Below are positions 17,425-25,757 of a DNA stretch of 64,000 bases, piece after piece. The DNA is from Polaribacter sp. (GTDB lineage: Bacteria; Bacteroidota; Bacteroidia; Flavobacteriales; Flavobacteriaceae). The stretch is from contig JAQWGI010000033.1 in assembly GCA_029238315.1 (NCBI GenBank), forward strand, positions 1 to 64,000, read 5' to 3'. The position numbers were made by a program, and so were the translations under genes. Positions within the stretch are counted from its first letter, which is position 1; each line of letters starts with the position of its first letter. Below the pieces are notes generated by a model that was not told where the DNA came from, searched no databases, and worked only from the letters and a program-made list of their open reading frames with translations.

Positions 17425-18330
17425 ATGACTTTACCTCGCTACATTAACGATTTACTATACAGATACGATTGTGTAATTGTTCCAGATTTTGGAGGATTTG
17501 TAACCAATACTGTTTCTGCAAAAGTGAATCATTTTTCACACACATTTTATCCGCCAACAAAACAAATTACGTTTAATGCGCATATAAAAAACAATGATGG
17601 TTTGTTAGCAAATTACATTGCTTCTTCAGAAAACATCTCTTTTGAGAAAGCTTCTGAAAAGATTAGTGAAGTTGTAAAAAAATGGAATACTCTGCTAAAA
17701 AAAGAAGCTATTTTAATTGGTAATGTTGGAAGTATCTCTTTAAACAATAAAGGGCAATTAATTTTTGAACCTAATACTGCTTCAAACTATTTAACAGAAA
17801 CATTTGGTATGGGTGCTTTAAGTTCTCCTGCTGTTAAACGTTTAGCATACAAACAAGATACTGCAAATTTAACTCCAATTGTTACTAAAAAATCTTCAGG
17901 TTTTTTAAAATATGCTGCTTCCATAGCTGTTTTATTTGCATTAGGAATCATTGGCTGGAAAGGGTATCAGAATAATCATTTGGAAGAACAATATAGCAAA
18001 CAACAAGCTAAGATAGAAAAGAAAATACAAGCTGCAACTTTTGTAATTGGAGACCCACTACCAACCATTCAATTAAATATAAAAAAGCAGATTCCTAAAA
18101 GTTTTCATATTGTTGCGGGCGCTTTTGAATTTCATAATAACGCAATAAAAAAATTAGCACAGCTAAAAACAAAAGGTTTCGATGCTCAAATTATTGGAAA
18201 GAACAAATGGGGCTTAACACAAGTGTCTTATGCTAGCTTTAAAACAAGAGCAGAAGCATATAAAAACTTAGAAAAAATCAGAAATTCTTATTCTGAAGAT
18301 GCCTGGTTACTTGTAAAGAAAAAACAGTAA
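17425..18330 (+). CDS. HU-CCDC81-like and SPOR domain membrane protein
   Basis: The N-terminal half (about 1-135) carries the paired HU-like folds of the prokaryotic CCDC81 family (LPRYINDLLYRYDCVIVPDF and KEAILIGNVGSISLNNKG). A single membrane helix (about 160-178, AASIAVLFALGIIGW) is followed by a coiled linker and a C-terminal SPOR domain (about 228-300, SFHIVAGAFEFHNNAIKKL). SPOR domains bind denuded glycan strands at division septa. This topology places the HU folds in the cytoplasm and SPOR in the periplasm, suggesting a link between a cytoplasmic partner and the septal wall; that role is inferred. Divergent from dprA. Confidence 0.85.
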   Translation: MTLPRYINDLLYRYDCVIVPDFGGFVTNTVSAKVNHFSHTFYPPTKQITFNAHIKNNDGLLANYIASSENISFEKASEKISEVVKKWNTLLKKEAILIGNVGSISLNNKGQLIFEPNTASNYLTETFGMGALSSPAVKRLAYKQDTANLTPIVTKKSSGFLKYAASIAVLFALGIIGWKGYQNNHLEEQYSKQQAKIEKKIQAATFVIGDPLPTIQLNIKKQIPKSFHIVAGAFEFHNNAIKKLAQLKTKGFDAQIIGKNKWGLTQVSYASFKTRAEAYKNLEKIRNSYSEDAWLLVKKKQ

Positions 18331-18379
18331 AACACTTTTTTAAATACGAATACTGCAATAACATTAATTTGTTATTGCT

Positions 18380-18387
18380 TATCTTTG
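18380..18387 (+). promoter_or_regulatory. -7 promoter box of the thioesterase gene
   Basis: TATCTTTG matches TAnnTTTG, 24 nt before the ATG. No good TTG at the -33 distance. Confidence 0.5.
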
Positions 18388-18411
18388 CGAATAATTTAAA
18401 ATGCTATTTTT

Positions 18412-18921
18412 ATGAGCTCAAAAACTCCAAATGAATCTTTAACTATTTTAACAGACGTTGTTTTACCCGGAGAAACCAATCCTTTAAACAATTTATTTGG
18501 TGGCGAGTTACTAGCGAGAATGGATAGAGCTTGTAGTATTGCCGCAAGACGTCATTCTAGAAGAATTGTGGTAACCGCATCTGTGAACCATGTTTCTTTT
18601 GCTAAAGCTGTTCCGGTTGGAAGTGTGGTAACTATAGAAGCAAAAGTCTCTAGAGCCTTTAAATCTTCTATGGAAGTATATGTTGATGTTTGGGTAGAAG
18701 ACAGAGAATCTGGACTAAAGTCTAGAGCGAATGAAGGAATTTACACTTTTGTTGCTGTTGATGAAACTGGAACTCCGGTTCCTGTTCCTCAGATAACTCC
18801 AGAAACCAAATTAGAACAAGAACGTTTTGACGGTGCGCTAAGGAGAAAGCAATTAAGCTTAATTTTATCTGGAAAAATGGAAGCTAACAGCGCAACTGAA
18901 TTAAAAGCTTTGTTTAATTAA
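18412..18921 (+). CDS. Acyl-CoA thioesterase (hotdog fold, YciA-like)
   Basis: Cytoplasmic hydrolase that releases CoA from acyl-CoA esters. The 169-residue hotdog-fold protein has NPLNNLFGGELLARMD (23-38), with the Asn and Asp positions used in catalysis by the YciA/BACH group, followed by the strand VTASVNHVSFAKAVPVG. Acyl-chain preference cannot be told. It converges on the EnvC-like gene with one base between the stop codons and no terminator hairpin there. Confidence 0.9.
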   Translation: MSSKTPNESLTILTDVVLPGETNPLNNLFGGELLARMDRACSIAARRHSRRIVVTASVNHVSFAKAVPVGSVVTIEAKVSRAFKSSMEVYVDVWVEDRESGLKSRANEGIYTFVAVDETGTPVPVPQITPETKLEQERFDGALRRKQLSLILSGKMEANSATELKALFN

Positions 18922-18922
18922 T

Positions 18923-20140
18923 CTATCTTTTTAACAACCAATATGCAGGGTTTTGCCTTTTGGTTTCTTTGTGCAACACAAAAATTAAGGTAGTTTTTTG
19001 AGTGATTTTATTTGTAAATATCTTCCCTAAAAATTGCCCAGTTGTAACCACATCTCCTTTTCTTACAAGTAGCGTTTCTAGGTTGTTGTAGGTTGTTATA
19101 TAATTACCGTGTTGAATTAAAACTGCTTTTTTACCTCCTGTCAAAACTTGTATTGCCAGTACTTTTCCGTTAAAAACACTTTTTGCCATAGCACCTTTAT
19201 CGGTTGCAATATGCAAACCAGAACTTGTAATCGTAATTCCACGTAGCGTTGGATGTGCCTGCGAACCAAACTTTCTAACCACCAATCCGCTACTTACCGG
19301 CCAAGGTAATTTTCCTCGATTGCTCTCAAATTTTTTAGCCAATAATTTAGCTTCTGGTGTCAAAGCAAACCCCGAAGCTTTTTTTACGCCTTTTACAGTA
19401 TTCGATTTAGTAATGGCATCTTTGATTATTTTGTCTATTTGCGTTGCAATTTCAAGTTCCTCTCGCTGTTTAGATTTTATTTCTCTAATGTATTTTCTTT
19501 CGTTTCTTTTAATTTGTGAAACTAATTTCTGTTTGTTTTTTTTATCAGCTTCAATTTTTAATTTTTCTTCCGTTTCAACTTTAATCAATGTGTCTTTTAC
19601 CTGCTTTTGTAACAAAAGTGAATCGTTTAAGTTTTGAACAAAAGTAGTTTGAACAGCAATTTCTTCTCCTTGCTTTTTTCGAAAAGAAGTATACTGTTTC
19701 ATGTATTGTAAACGCTTATAAGCCTGTCTAAAACTCTCTGAAGACATAAAAAACAACAACTGACTTTGTTTTGATTTACTTTTATATGATTTAAAAATCA
19801 TATCTGCATAATCTTTCTTTAAAATTGTAAGCGCCTGATTTAATTTCGCAATTTCAGCTTCATTATTTTCTATTTCAGTAGACAAAGATGTTGCTTCTTT
19901 ACGTATTGAACTTAAATATGCTGTTCTGGCTTCAATCTTTTGACCTAGATCATTTAAAGCCTCTAAAGCACTTTTTTCTTTCTTTTGCTCTGTAAATAAC
20001 AGCTTATTAACCTTAACTATTTCTAGCTTTAGTTTTTTTCGTTTTAATTCTAGTTCTTTTCTTGTTTGCGCATGTATTGTGTCATTACAAGAAAATAGAA
20101 TGACTAAAAGTGTTGCTAAAAAAAGTTTTAATGGTTTCAT
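18923..20140 (-). CDS. EnvC-like murein hydrolase activator (degenerate LytM/M23 domain)
   Basis: Periplasmic protein that by family activates amidases during septum splitting. An N-terminal export signal comes first; LFSC at residues 15-18 could be a lipobox, or cleavage could occur after HAQ. A long coiled coil (about 25-245) is followed by a LytM domain (about 285-400). The zinc-binding pattern of active M23 peptidases (HxxxD and HxH) is not intact: SSGLHIATDKG replaces the first part and LIFVLHKET the second, so it is probably an activator rather than an enzyme. Its ATG overlaps the stop of the DUF4292 gene (TAATG). Last gene of a three-gene operon. Confidence 0.85.
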   Translation of the reverse strand: MKPLKLFLATLLVILFSCNDTIHAQTRKELELKRKKLKLEIVKVNKLLFTEQKKEKSALEALNDLGQKIEARTAYLSSIRKEATSLSTEIENNEAEIAKLNQALTILKKDYADMIFKSYKSKSKQSQLLFFMSSESFRQAYKRLQYMKQYTSFRKKQGEEIAVQTTFVQNLNDSLLLQKQVKDTLIKVETEEKLKIEADKKNKQKLVSQIKRNERKYIREIKSKQREELEIATQIDKIIKDAITKSNTVKGVKKASGFALTPEAKLLAKKFESNRGKLPWPVSSGLVVRKFGSQAHPTLRGITITSSGLHIATDKGAMAKSVFNGKVLAIQVLTGGKKAVLIQHGNYITTYNNLETLLVRKGDVVTTGQFLGKIFTNKITQKTTLIFVLHKETKRQNPAYWLLKR

Positions 20141-20916
20141 TAAAAAACAATTGGTTTGTATCCTTTTGGAATTCGAAAAGGGATGGAAATATTCTTATTA
20201 AAAATTACTGTTTTGTAATCGATATCTAAATGTGTAAATTTATTTTCGGCTTTTGCGCTAATTTGAATTTTTTTTGGAAAAAAAACATCATCAAAGCTCG
20301 CATAAGCTTTATAAACCACTTTTAATTCTTGATTTTTATTACGGTTTTGAAGAACCTGCTTGTCTAATTTAAAATGCATTGGATTTATCCAAAACAAAAC
20401 ATCAAAGCCTTTGTTTTGCTGATCTGGAAAAAGGAAGTGTGCGTTTTCATTTACAGAAGATAAATGTTTCTGAGTTTTCAAATCTAAAAAGGATTCTCCA
20501 ATCAACATATTTTGTAATTGCTTAAAGTTTATTTCAGAACCAAATAATACTTCTAATAAACTAAAATCTCCTTTAAAGTAGGTTTTATTTATTTTCTCAT
20601 AATAACTTACAGAAGTTGGTGTTATTTTTGCTCTAGCTAACAAAACCATCCCTTTATAGGTAACATTAATCCATATTACTTTGTTGGTGTCTATACGGAG
20701 CTTAACTTTTAATTTTTGTTGTTGTTTTTCATCTTTAAACACAATATTTAATCGAGCATCAATCGTTTTTTTATCTAAAAATGTTGCAAGGTGTTTTTTT
20801 ACCACTTTCCTTGCAGACATTCTTTTAGTAATTGAAGTTTTACTTGCTAAATTTTGCTTGGATTTACAAGCAGTAAACACAAAAAAGACCAGTAAAATTA
20901 ATCGAAAAAATTTCAT
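20140..20916 (-). CDS. DUF4292 lipoprotein
   Basis: Predicted lipoprotein with lipobox VFTAC (Cys17) and a 258-residue sequence matching the DUF4292 family restricted to Bacteroidota, which resembles LolA/LolB-like beta folds by length and strand pattern. Function is not established. Segments such as VIWINVTYKGMVLLARAKITP and SYYEKINKTYFKGDFSLLE are typical. It lies 7 nt downstream of a TPR gene and overlaps the EnvC-like gene by one base, so the three are expected to be co-expressed. A role in outer-membrane or cell-wall maintenance is inferred from context only. Confidence 0.82.
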   Translation of the reverse strand: MKFFRLILLVFFVFTACKSKQNLASKTSITKRMSARKVVKKHLATFLDKKTIDARLNIVFKDEKQQQKLKVKLRIDTNKVIWINVTYKGMVLLARAKITPTSVSYYEKINKTYFKGDFSLLEVLFGSEINFKQLQNMLIGESFLDLKTQKHLSSVNENAHFLFPDQQNKGFDVLFWINPMHFKLDKQVLQNRNKNQELKVVYKAYASFDDVFFPKKIQISAKAENKFTHLDIDYKTVIFNKNISIPFRIPKGYKPIVF

Positions 20917-20923
20917 TAATACT

Positions 20924-21862
20924 TTATTTATTTCGCAATGCTAGCGCTTTGTTTTTATTTTTTATTGCTTCTTTTTTATCACCCAATTCCAGATAACTTT
21001 TTGCGATTTCTTCATAAAAATCTGCCGCTAAATTATTGTTATCAACAACATAATCAATTCCGATTAACAAGCGTTCTAAGGCTGTGTTATAAGACGTGTT
21101 ACGATTCAATGCTTTGGCATTCATTAAATAAACAAAAGCTTGTGCCGGAAACAACTCCAACCCTTTATTAGTATACAACAGTAATTGCTTGTTGCTTATT
21201 GTTGACAAAGTTACTATTTTACGTAGTGTTTCGAAACTTTTTTCAGACTCAAATTCAGCAATCATTTCTTTTAAATTATCAGATTTTTTTGATACTTTTT
21301 TTTCTTTCTTTTTAAAAATTTGGCGCTTTAACGAGCTCAATTCTGACGAAAGGCTACCTGCTTCTTCTAAGACTAAAATTAACTTTTTTACCCGTTCTAT
21401 TTGATTGTTCTGAAAATACAAAAACAGTAATTTTTCTTGTTTTTTAGGATTTACTTTTACCAACTTTTCTTCAACCTCTATTGCACTCTTTATATCACTA
21501 GAAGCCAGGTATATACTACTTAAATGTTGTAAAACCCAATAGTTATCTTGTGTAAGTTTTAAAGCTTGTTTTGCATATTGCTCGGCTTCAAAAAATTTTT
21601 CTAGTTGTAAATAGTTTTTAGAAAGCTCAAATAAGATCGCACTATCATTAGGTTTTATTTCGTTGCACTTTTCTAAATTCTGAATAGCAATACTGAAATT
21701 ATTAATCGCTTTTTGAGCTAATGCCTTAAAAAAATAATCTTGAAATTTCAAAAGGTCCTGCTCTTCAAAATTAGCAGAAACAGCTATGTTTTTTTGTGAA
21801 AAAGCCTTCGTTGGGCTCCACAAAAAAAACAGTAAAAAAAAGAGAATACTAATAAATTTCAT
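20924..21862 (-). CDS. Secreted tetratricopeptide repeat (TPR) protein
   Basis: A signal peptide (MKFISILFFLLFFLW..., cleavage probably near FSQ) is followed by TPR repeats. The clearest are at about 40-140 (AIQNLEKCNEIKPNDSAILF, FFEAEQYAKQALKLTQDN) and 255-312 (SYLELGDKKEAIKNKNKAL). TPR proteins act as protein-protein scaffolds. First gene of the operon with the DUF4292 lipoprotein and the EnvC-like protein, the conserved flavobacterial arrangement, so it probably works with them at the envelope. Specific function unknown. Confidence 0.85.
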   Translation of the reverse strand: MKFISILFFLLFFLWSPTKAFSQKNIAVSANFEEQDLLKFQDYFFKALAQKAINNFSIAIQNLEKCNEIKPNDSAILFELSKNYLQLEKFFEAEQYAKQALKLTQDNYWVLQHLSSIYLASSDIKSAIEVEEKLVKVNPKKQEKLLFLYFQNNQIERVKKLILVLEEAGSLSSELSSLKRQIFKKKEKKVSKKSDNLKEMIAEFESEKSFETLRKIVTLSTISNKQLLLYTNKGLELFPAQAFVYLMNAKALNRNTSYNTALERLLIGIDYVVDNNNLAADFYEEIAKSYLELGDKKEAIKNKNKALALRNK

Positions 21863-21966
21863 CTAAATGGCGAACAAATAATACTGCAAGATAGTATTAA
21901 AAAACAGAAATTATCTAAAACCCGTTCTCGTTTAATTTGTTTTTAAGTTCTTTGCAAAAACTTTTT

Positions 21967-23838
21967 ATGGTGAATTACTTATCGGTAGAAAACATCTCAA
22001 AATCTTACGGCGAAAGAATCCTCTTTGAAGAGATCTCTTTTGGAATAAATAAAGATCAAAAAATTGCTTTTGTTGCAAAAAATGGAAGTGGAAAAACATC
22101 TATTTTAAACATCATTGCAGGATTAGATATGCCTGATAATGGGCAGGTAATTTCTAGAAAAGGAATTCAGATTTCTTATTTGGCACAAAACGATACATTG
22201 GATCCAAAAAGAACCATTAAAGAAGTGGTTTTCTCTTCCGAAAATAAAACGCTGCAAGTAATTTCTCAGTACAACAAAGCGTTAGAAGAACCAGAAAATA
22301 CAGATGCTTACCAAAAAGCTTTTGAATTAATGGAACAACATAATGCGTGGGATTTTGACACGCAATACAAACAAATTTTATCAAAATTAAAGTTTGATAA
22401 CTTAGAACAAAAAGTTGCTGAACTTTCTGGTGGACAAAAAAAACGATTGTCTTTAGCAACAATTTTAATTAACAAACCTGATTTACTAATTCTAGATGAA
22501 CCTACAAATCATTTAGATTTAGAAATGATTGAGTGGCTAGAAAGTTATTTTGCCAAAGAGAAAATTACCCTTTTTATGGTTACCCACGATCGGTATTTTC
22601 TAGAACGTGTTTGTAACGAAATTGTAGAATTGGATCACGGAAAGCTGTATAAGTATAAAGGAAATTACTCCTATTATTTAGAAAAAAAAGAAGAACGAAT
22701 TGCTCTTGAACAAACTACCGTAGAAAAAGCAAAAAACCTCTACAATAAAGAACTAGATTGGATGCGTCGTCAGCCAAAAGCAAGAACAACGAAATCAAAA
22801 TCTAGAATTGATGATTTTTACCAAATTAAAGAAAAAGCACACAAGAGAAGACAAGATCATCAAGTACAGTTAGAAATAAATATGGAGCGCTTGGGGAGCA
22901 AAATTCTGGAGCTACACAAAGTTAAAAAAGCGTTTGATGATAAACTTATTTTAGATGGTTTTGAATACGTATTTAAACGTGGAGAACGCATCGGAATTAT
23001 TGGTAAAAACGGAACTGGGAAATCATCTTTTTTAAATGTTATTACAGAAAAAATCCCTGTTGATGGCGGTAAAGTTATCTTAGGCGAAACTGTAAAGTTT
23101 GGATATTATACGCAAAGTGGAATCGTCATCAAAGAAGGACAAAAAGTAATTGAAGTTATCAAAGAGTTTGGTGAGTTTATTCCCCTTACTAAAGGAAGAA
23201 AAATTACTGCAGGGCAACTCTTGGAACGCTTTTTATTTGACAGGAAAAAGCAATATGATTACGTGGAGAAACTATCTGGAGGAGAACAAAAACGCTTGTA
23301 TTTGTGTGCTGTTTTAATTCAGAATCCAAACTTTTTAATTTTGGATGAACCAACAAATGACCTAGATGTTGTTACACTTAATGTTCTAGAAAATTTTCTA
23401 TTAGATTTCCCTGGGAATTTACTTGTTGTTTCTCACGATAGATATTTTATGGATAAAATAATGGATTCTCTTTTTGTTTTTAGGGGCGAAGGAATTGTAG
23501 AAAATTTTCCTGGAAATTATTCAGATTTTAGAGCTTATGAAGACTCAAAACCGAAAGAAGAAAAAGTTATTTCAATTACACCTAAAAAGGAAGTCAGTAA
23601 AAAACCTTCAAATTCAAAAGGTAAACTAAGCTTTAATGAAAACAGAGAATTTGGTTTACTAGAAAGTGATATTGCAAAATTAGAAAAGAAAAAAACCACG
23701 ATTGAGAGTCAGTTTTCAAACAATGAAATTTCTTCAGAAGAAATCAACGAAAAATCACAAGAATTACAGAAAATAATAGCTGATTTAGAGCAAAAAGAAG
23801 AGCGTTGGCTTGAACTTTCTATGAAAATAGAAAATTAA
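21967..23838 (+). CDS. ABC-F family ATPase (Uup-like)
   Basis: Cytoplasmic ABC-F protein with two ATP-binding cassettes and no membrane part; such proteins act on the ribosome or, for Uup, in genome stability and ribosome assembly. Seen: Walker A AKNGSGKTS and GKNGTGKSS, signatures LSGGQKKRL and LSGGEQKRL, and Walker B LLILDEPTNHLD and FLILDEPTNDLD. The C-terminal coiled coil (about 560-623) is of the Uup type. The ATG at 21967 (MVNYLSVENISKSYG) is chosen over an in-frame TTG ten codons upstream. It converges on the exonuclease gene with no base between the two stop codons. Confidence 0.93.
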   Translation: MVNYLSVENISKSYGERILFEEISFGINKDQKIAFVAKNGSGKTSILNIIAGLDMPDNGQVISRKGIQISYLAQNDTLDPKRTIKEVVFSSENKTLQVISQYNKALEEPENTDAYQKAFELMEQHNAWDFDTQYKQILSKLKFDNLEQKVAELSGGQKKRLSLATILINKPDLLILDEPTNHLDLEMIEWLESYFAKEKITLFMVTHDRYFLERVCNEIVELDHGKLYKYKGNYSYYLEKKEERIALEQTTVEKAKNLYNKELDWMRRQPKARTTKSKSRIDDFYQIKEKAHKRRQDHQVQLEINMERLGSKILELHKVKKAFDDKLILDGFEYVFKRGERIGIIGKNGTGKSSFLNVITEKIPVDGGKVILGETVKFGYYTQSGIVIKEGQKVIEVIKEFGEFIPLTKGRKITAGQLLERFLFDRKKQYDYVEKLSGGEQKRLYLCAVLIQNPNFLILDEPTNDLDVVTLNVLENFLLDFPGNLLVVSHDRYFMDKIMDSLFVFRGEGIVENFPGNYSDFRAYEDSKPKEEKVISITPKKEVSKKPSNSKGKLSFNENREFGLLESDIAKLEKKKTTIESQFSNNEISSEEINEKSQELQKIIADLEQKEERWLELSMKIEN

Positions 23839-24561
23839 TTATGCACTTATAATTTGAAAATCTTCTAACAAATCTTCATTGTTAAATCGTAACAATAATT
23901 GCGCAACGGCAACGGTATCTTTTTCACAATATGTTACAATTCTCTCTAGATTTTCTTCTTTATAATACACACTAGCTACCTCACTTCCATCAATATCATC
24001 TTTTGGTGATGGAATTCCTAAAATAGATGTTAATAGTTTTAAAGAAGAATAGTGTTTGTAATCTCCGAACTTCCACAATTCCATTGTATCTAGATGTGGT
24101 ATTTCCCAGGGTTTTTTTCCAAATAAATTTAATTTTTTAGGTAGTTCAATACTGTTAATAATCATTCTTCTTGCAATGTATGGAAAATCAAATTCTTTAC
24201 CGTTATGCGCACATAAAACATGTTGATTTTCGCTAAAGTGAGTATCTAAAAGTACTTTAAAATCTAATAATAATTCTTTTTCATTATCTCCAAAAAAGGA
24301 CTTTAATCGCAATTGTTTTTCCTTTTTCTGAATTGTGAAATATCCAACAGAAATACAAATTATTTTTCCGAATTCTGCCCAAATACCAGCACGTTCATAA
24401 AAATCTTCTGCTGTAACATCCTCTTTACGTTGATAAGCTGTTTTCTGTGCAAAAAGGTGTTTTGTAGCTTCAGAAACGTTTTCCCAGGTTGCTTCTTGTG
24501 GAACCGTCTCTATATCAAGAAATAAAATATTTTCTAATTTTAAATGTAAATTCATAGCCAT
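23839..24561 (-). CDS. Predicted 3'-5' exonuclease (DnaQ/DNA polymerase B exonuclease-like)
   Basis: RNase H-fold nuclease, with DEDD-type acidic residues: LDIETVP (D16, E18), HNGKEFDFPYIARR in the middle, and YCEKDTVAVAQL near the C-terminus. The 240-residue protein matches the family of stand-alone polymerase-B-type exonucleases found in Bacteroidota. The substrate (DNA or RNA) is unknown. Either the Met at residue 1 or residue 3 could be the start; the first is kept. No operon partner; it abuts the ABC-F gene tail to tail. Confidence 0.87.
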   Translation of the reverse strand: MAMNLHLKLENILFLDIETVPQEATWENVSEATKHLFAQKTAYQRKEDVTAEDFYERAGIWAEFGKIICISVGYFTIQKKEKQLRLKSFFGDNEKELLLDFKVLLDTHFSENQHVLCAHNGKEFDFPYIARRMIINSIELPKKLNLFGKKPWEIPHLDTMELWKFGDYKHYSSLKLLTSILGIPSPKDDIDGSEVASVYYKEENLERIVTYCEKDTVAVAQLLLRFNNEDLLEDFQIISA

Positions 24562-24636
24562 AATTTTTTGTGAAGTTACTTAAAATTAAAAACACCTTGA
24601 AAACTCGAGGTTTTACATAAGGGGCTATTTTAAAAA

Positions 24637-25605
24637 CTATCTAATGACCAGCTTCTTAGTTGCTACTCTGTCTCCCTCAATTATTTTCATAATATATATT
24701 CCAGAATTGATATTAGAAACATCTAATTGTTTTCTTGTGCCATAGAATTTTTGTTGAAAAACTTTTTTTCCAAGAACATTATAAATAGAAACTTCTTTTT
24801 CTTTTGAACCGGAAGTTATTACCGTTAAACTCCCATTATTAACAGGATTTGGATAGCTAGAAAAACCTGGAAGAGCATTTTTTTCTAAAGAAGCAGTAGA
24901 TTCAGTCATAATATCATTCCAAGTTGTAGCAACTCTTACTCCATCAATATTTACTGTTGGTATATTTGAAGACTGTCTAAATGACACCGCTGAAATAGGA
25001 ACTCCAATACTACCTGCATCTGTATCAGTTGCTTCTGGTGTTCCAGGTTCATTTGCAACAACAGATGATAGTACATGTAAATTAGATTCTCCAGATGCTA
25101 TATTAAAAGAAAACACTAATAAATAGGTTGTATTTAAATCGAATGCTGTTGTTCCATAATTAAGAGTGCTTGAGTTTGTTCTTATTCCAAACAATATTTT
25201 TCCAGAACCATTATCTTTAGCTCCCACTCTAGCTCTAAAGCCAGAATTATTAAAATGTATAAAATAATTCCCTGAAGAAGTAACAGCACTTAAGTTAATT
25301 AAAGCACTTCCATAAACAATTCCTGATGTTTGAGGTGTAAAAGTTCTATTGACATCTTCAGAATTAGATGGTAAAATTGTAACTGATCCTCCAATACCAA
25401 CATTTGGATAATTGGCCATTGCTAAACTTGTAGTTATATAAACCACTTTTGTAGATCCAGAATGATTTGCCCAAGAATCAGAACTAACTACTGTTAGGTC
25501 TCCTGTGGCAGCACCATAATCAAAGTTTTCAGAGAGCAATGCTTGTCCGTATGAAATGCTAATTGTTAAAACAAATAGTATTGTTAAAAAGTAGTTTTTT
25601 TTCAT
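24637..25605 (-). CDS. Secreted protein with T9SS type A sorting domain
   Basis: Signal peptide (cleavage near YGQ), then a 200-residue beta-rich region of no recognised family (starting LLSENFDYGAATGDL). The end is a type A T9SS C-terminal signal (about 240-322) with FSSYPNPVNNGSLTV, SIYNVLGKKVFQQ and GIYIMKI...KKLVIR. The protein should be exported by the Por system and anchored or released at the cell surface. ENFDY-type N-terminal regions occur on secreted flavobacterial enzymes and adhesins, but no catalytic residues are identifiable. It lies in the same direction as, but beyond the terminator of, the beta-helix lipoprotein gene, so co-expression is uncertain. Confidence 0.85.
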   Translation of the reverse strand: MKKNYFLTILFVLTISISYGQALLSENFDYGAATGDLTVVSSDSWANHSGSTKVVYITTSLAMANYPNVGIGGSVTILPSNSEDVNRTFTPQTSGIVYGSALINLSAVTSSGNYFIHFNNSGFRARVGAKDNGSGKILFGIRTNSSTLNYGTTAFDLNTTYLLVFSFNIASGESNLHVLSSVVANEPGTPEATDTDAGSIGVPISAVSFRQSSNIPTVNIDGVRVATTWNDIMTESTASLEKNALPGFSSYPNPVNNGSLTVITSGSKEKEVSIYNVLGKKVFQQKFYGTRKQLDVSNINSGIYIMKIIEGDRVATKKLVIR

Positions 25606-25708
25606 ATGATAAAATTTAAAGTAAAAAAGAAATATTAAAGATATAAAATAAATTGCAATTGTATTCGTTGTCAGAAAAAAATTACCTCATAATTAACTGA
25701 TAATAAGC

Positions 25709-25738
25709 AAAAAAAGCAGGCTTTAGCCTGCTTTTTTT
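25709..25738 (-). terminator. Terminator after the beta-helix lipoprotein gene
   Basis: Perfect 13-bp stem AAAAAAAGCAGGC/GCCTGCTTTTTTT with a TTTA loop. On the minus strand the right arm comes first and the stem ends in a T tract. It begins 20 nt after the stop codon of the lipoprotein gene. Confidence 0.92.
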
Positions 25739-25757
25739 CATTTATCAATTCTTCAAA

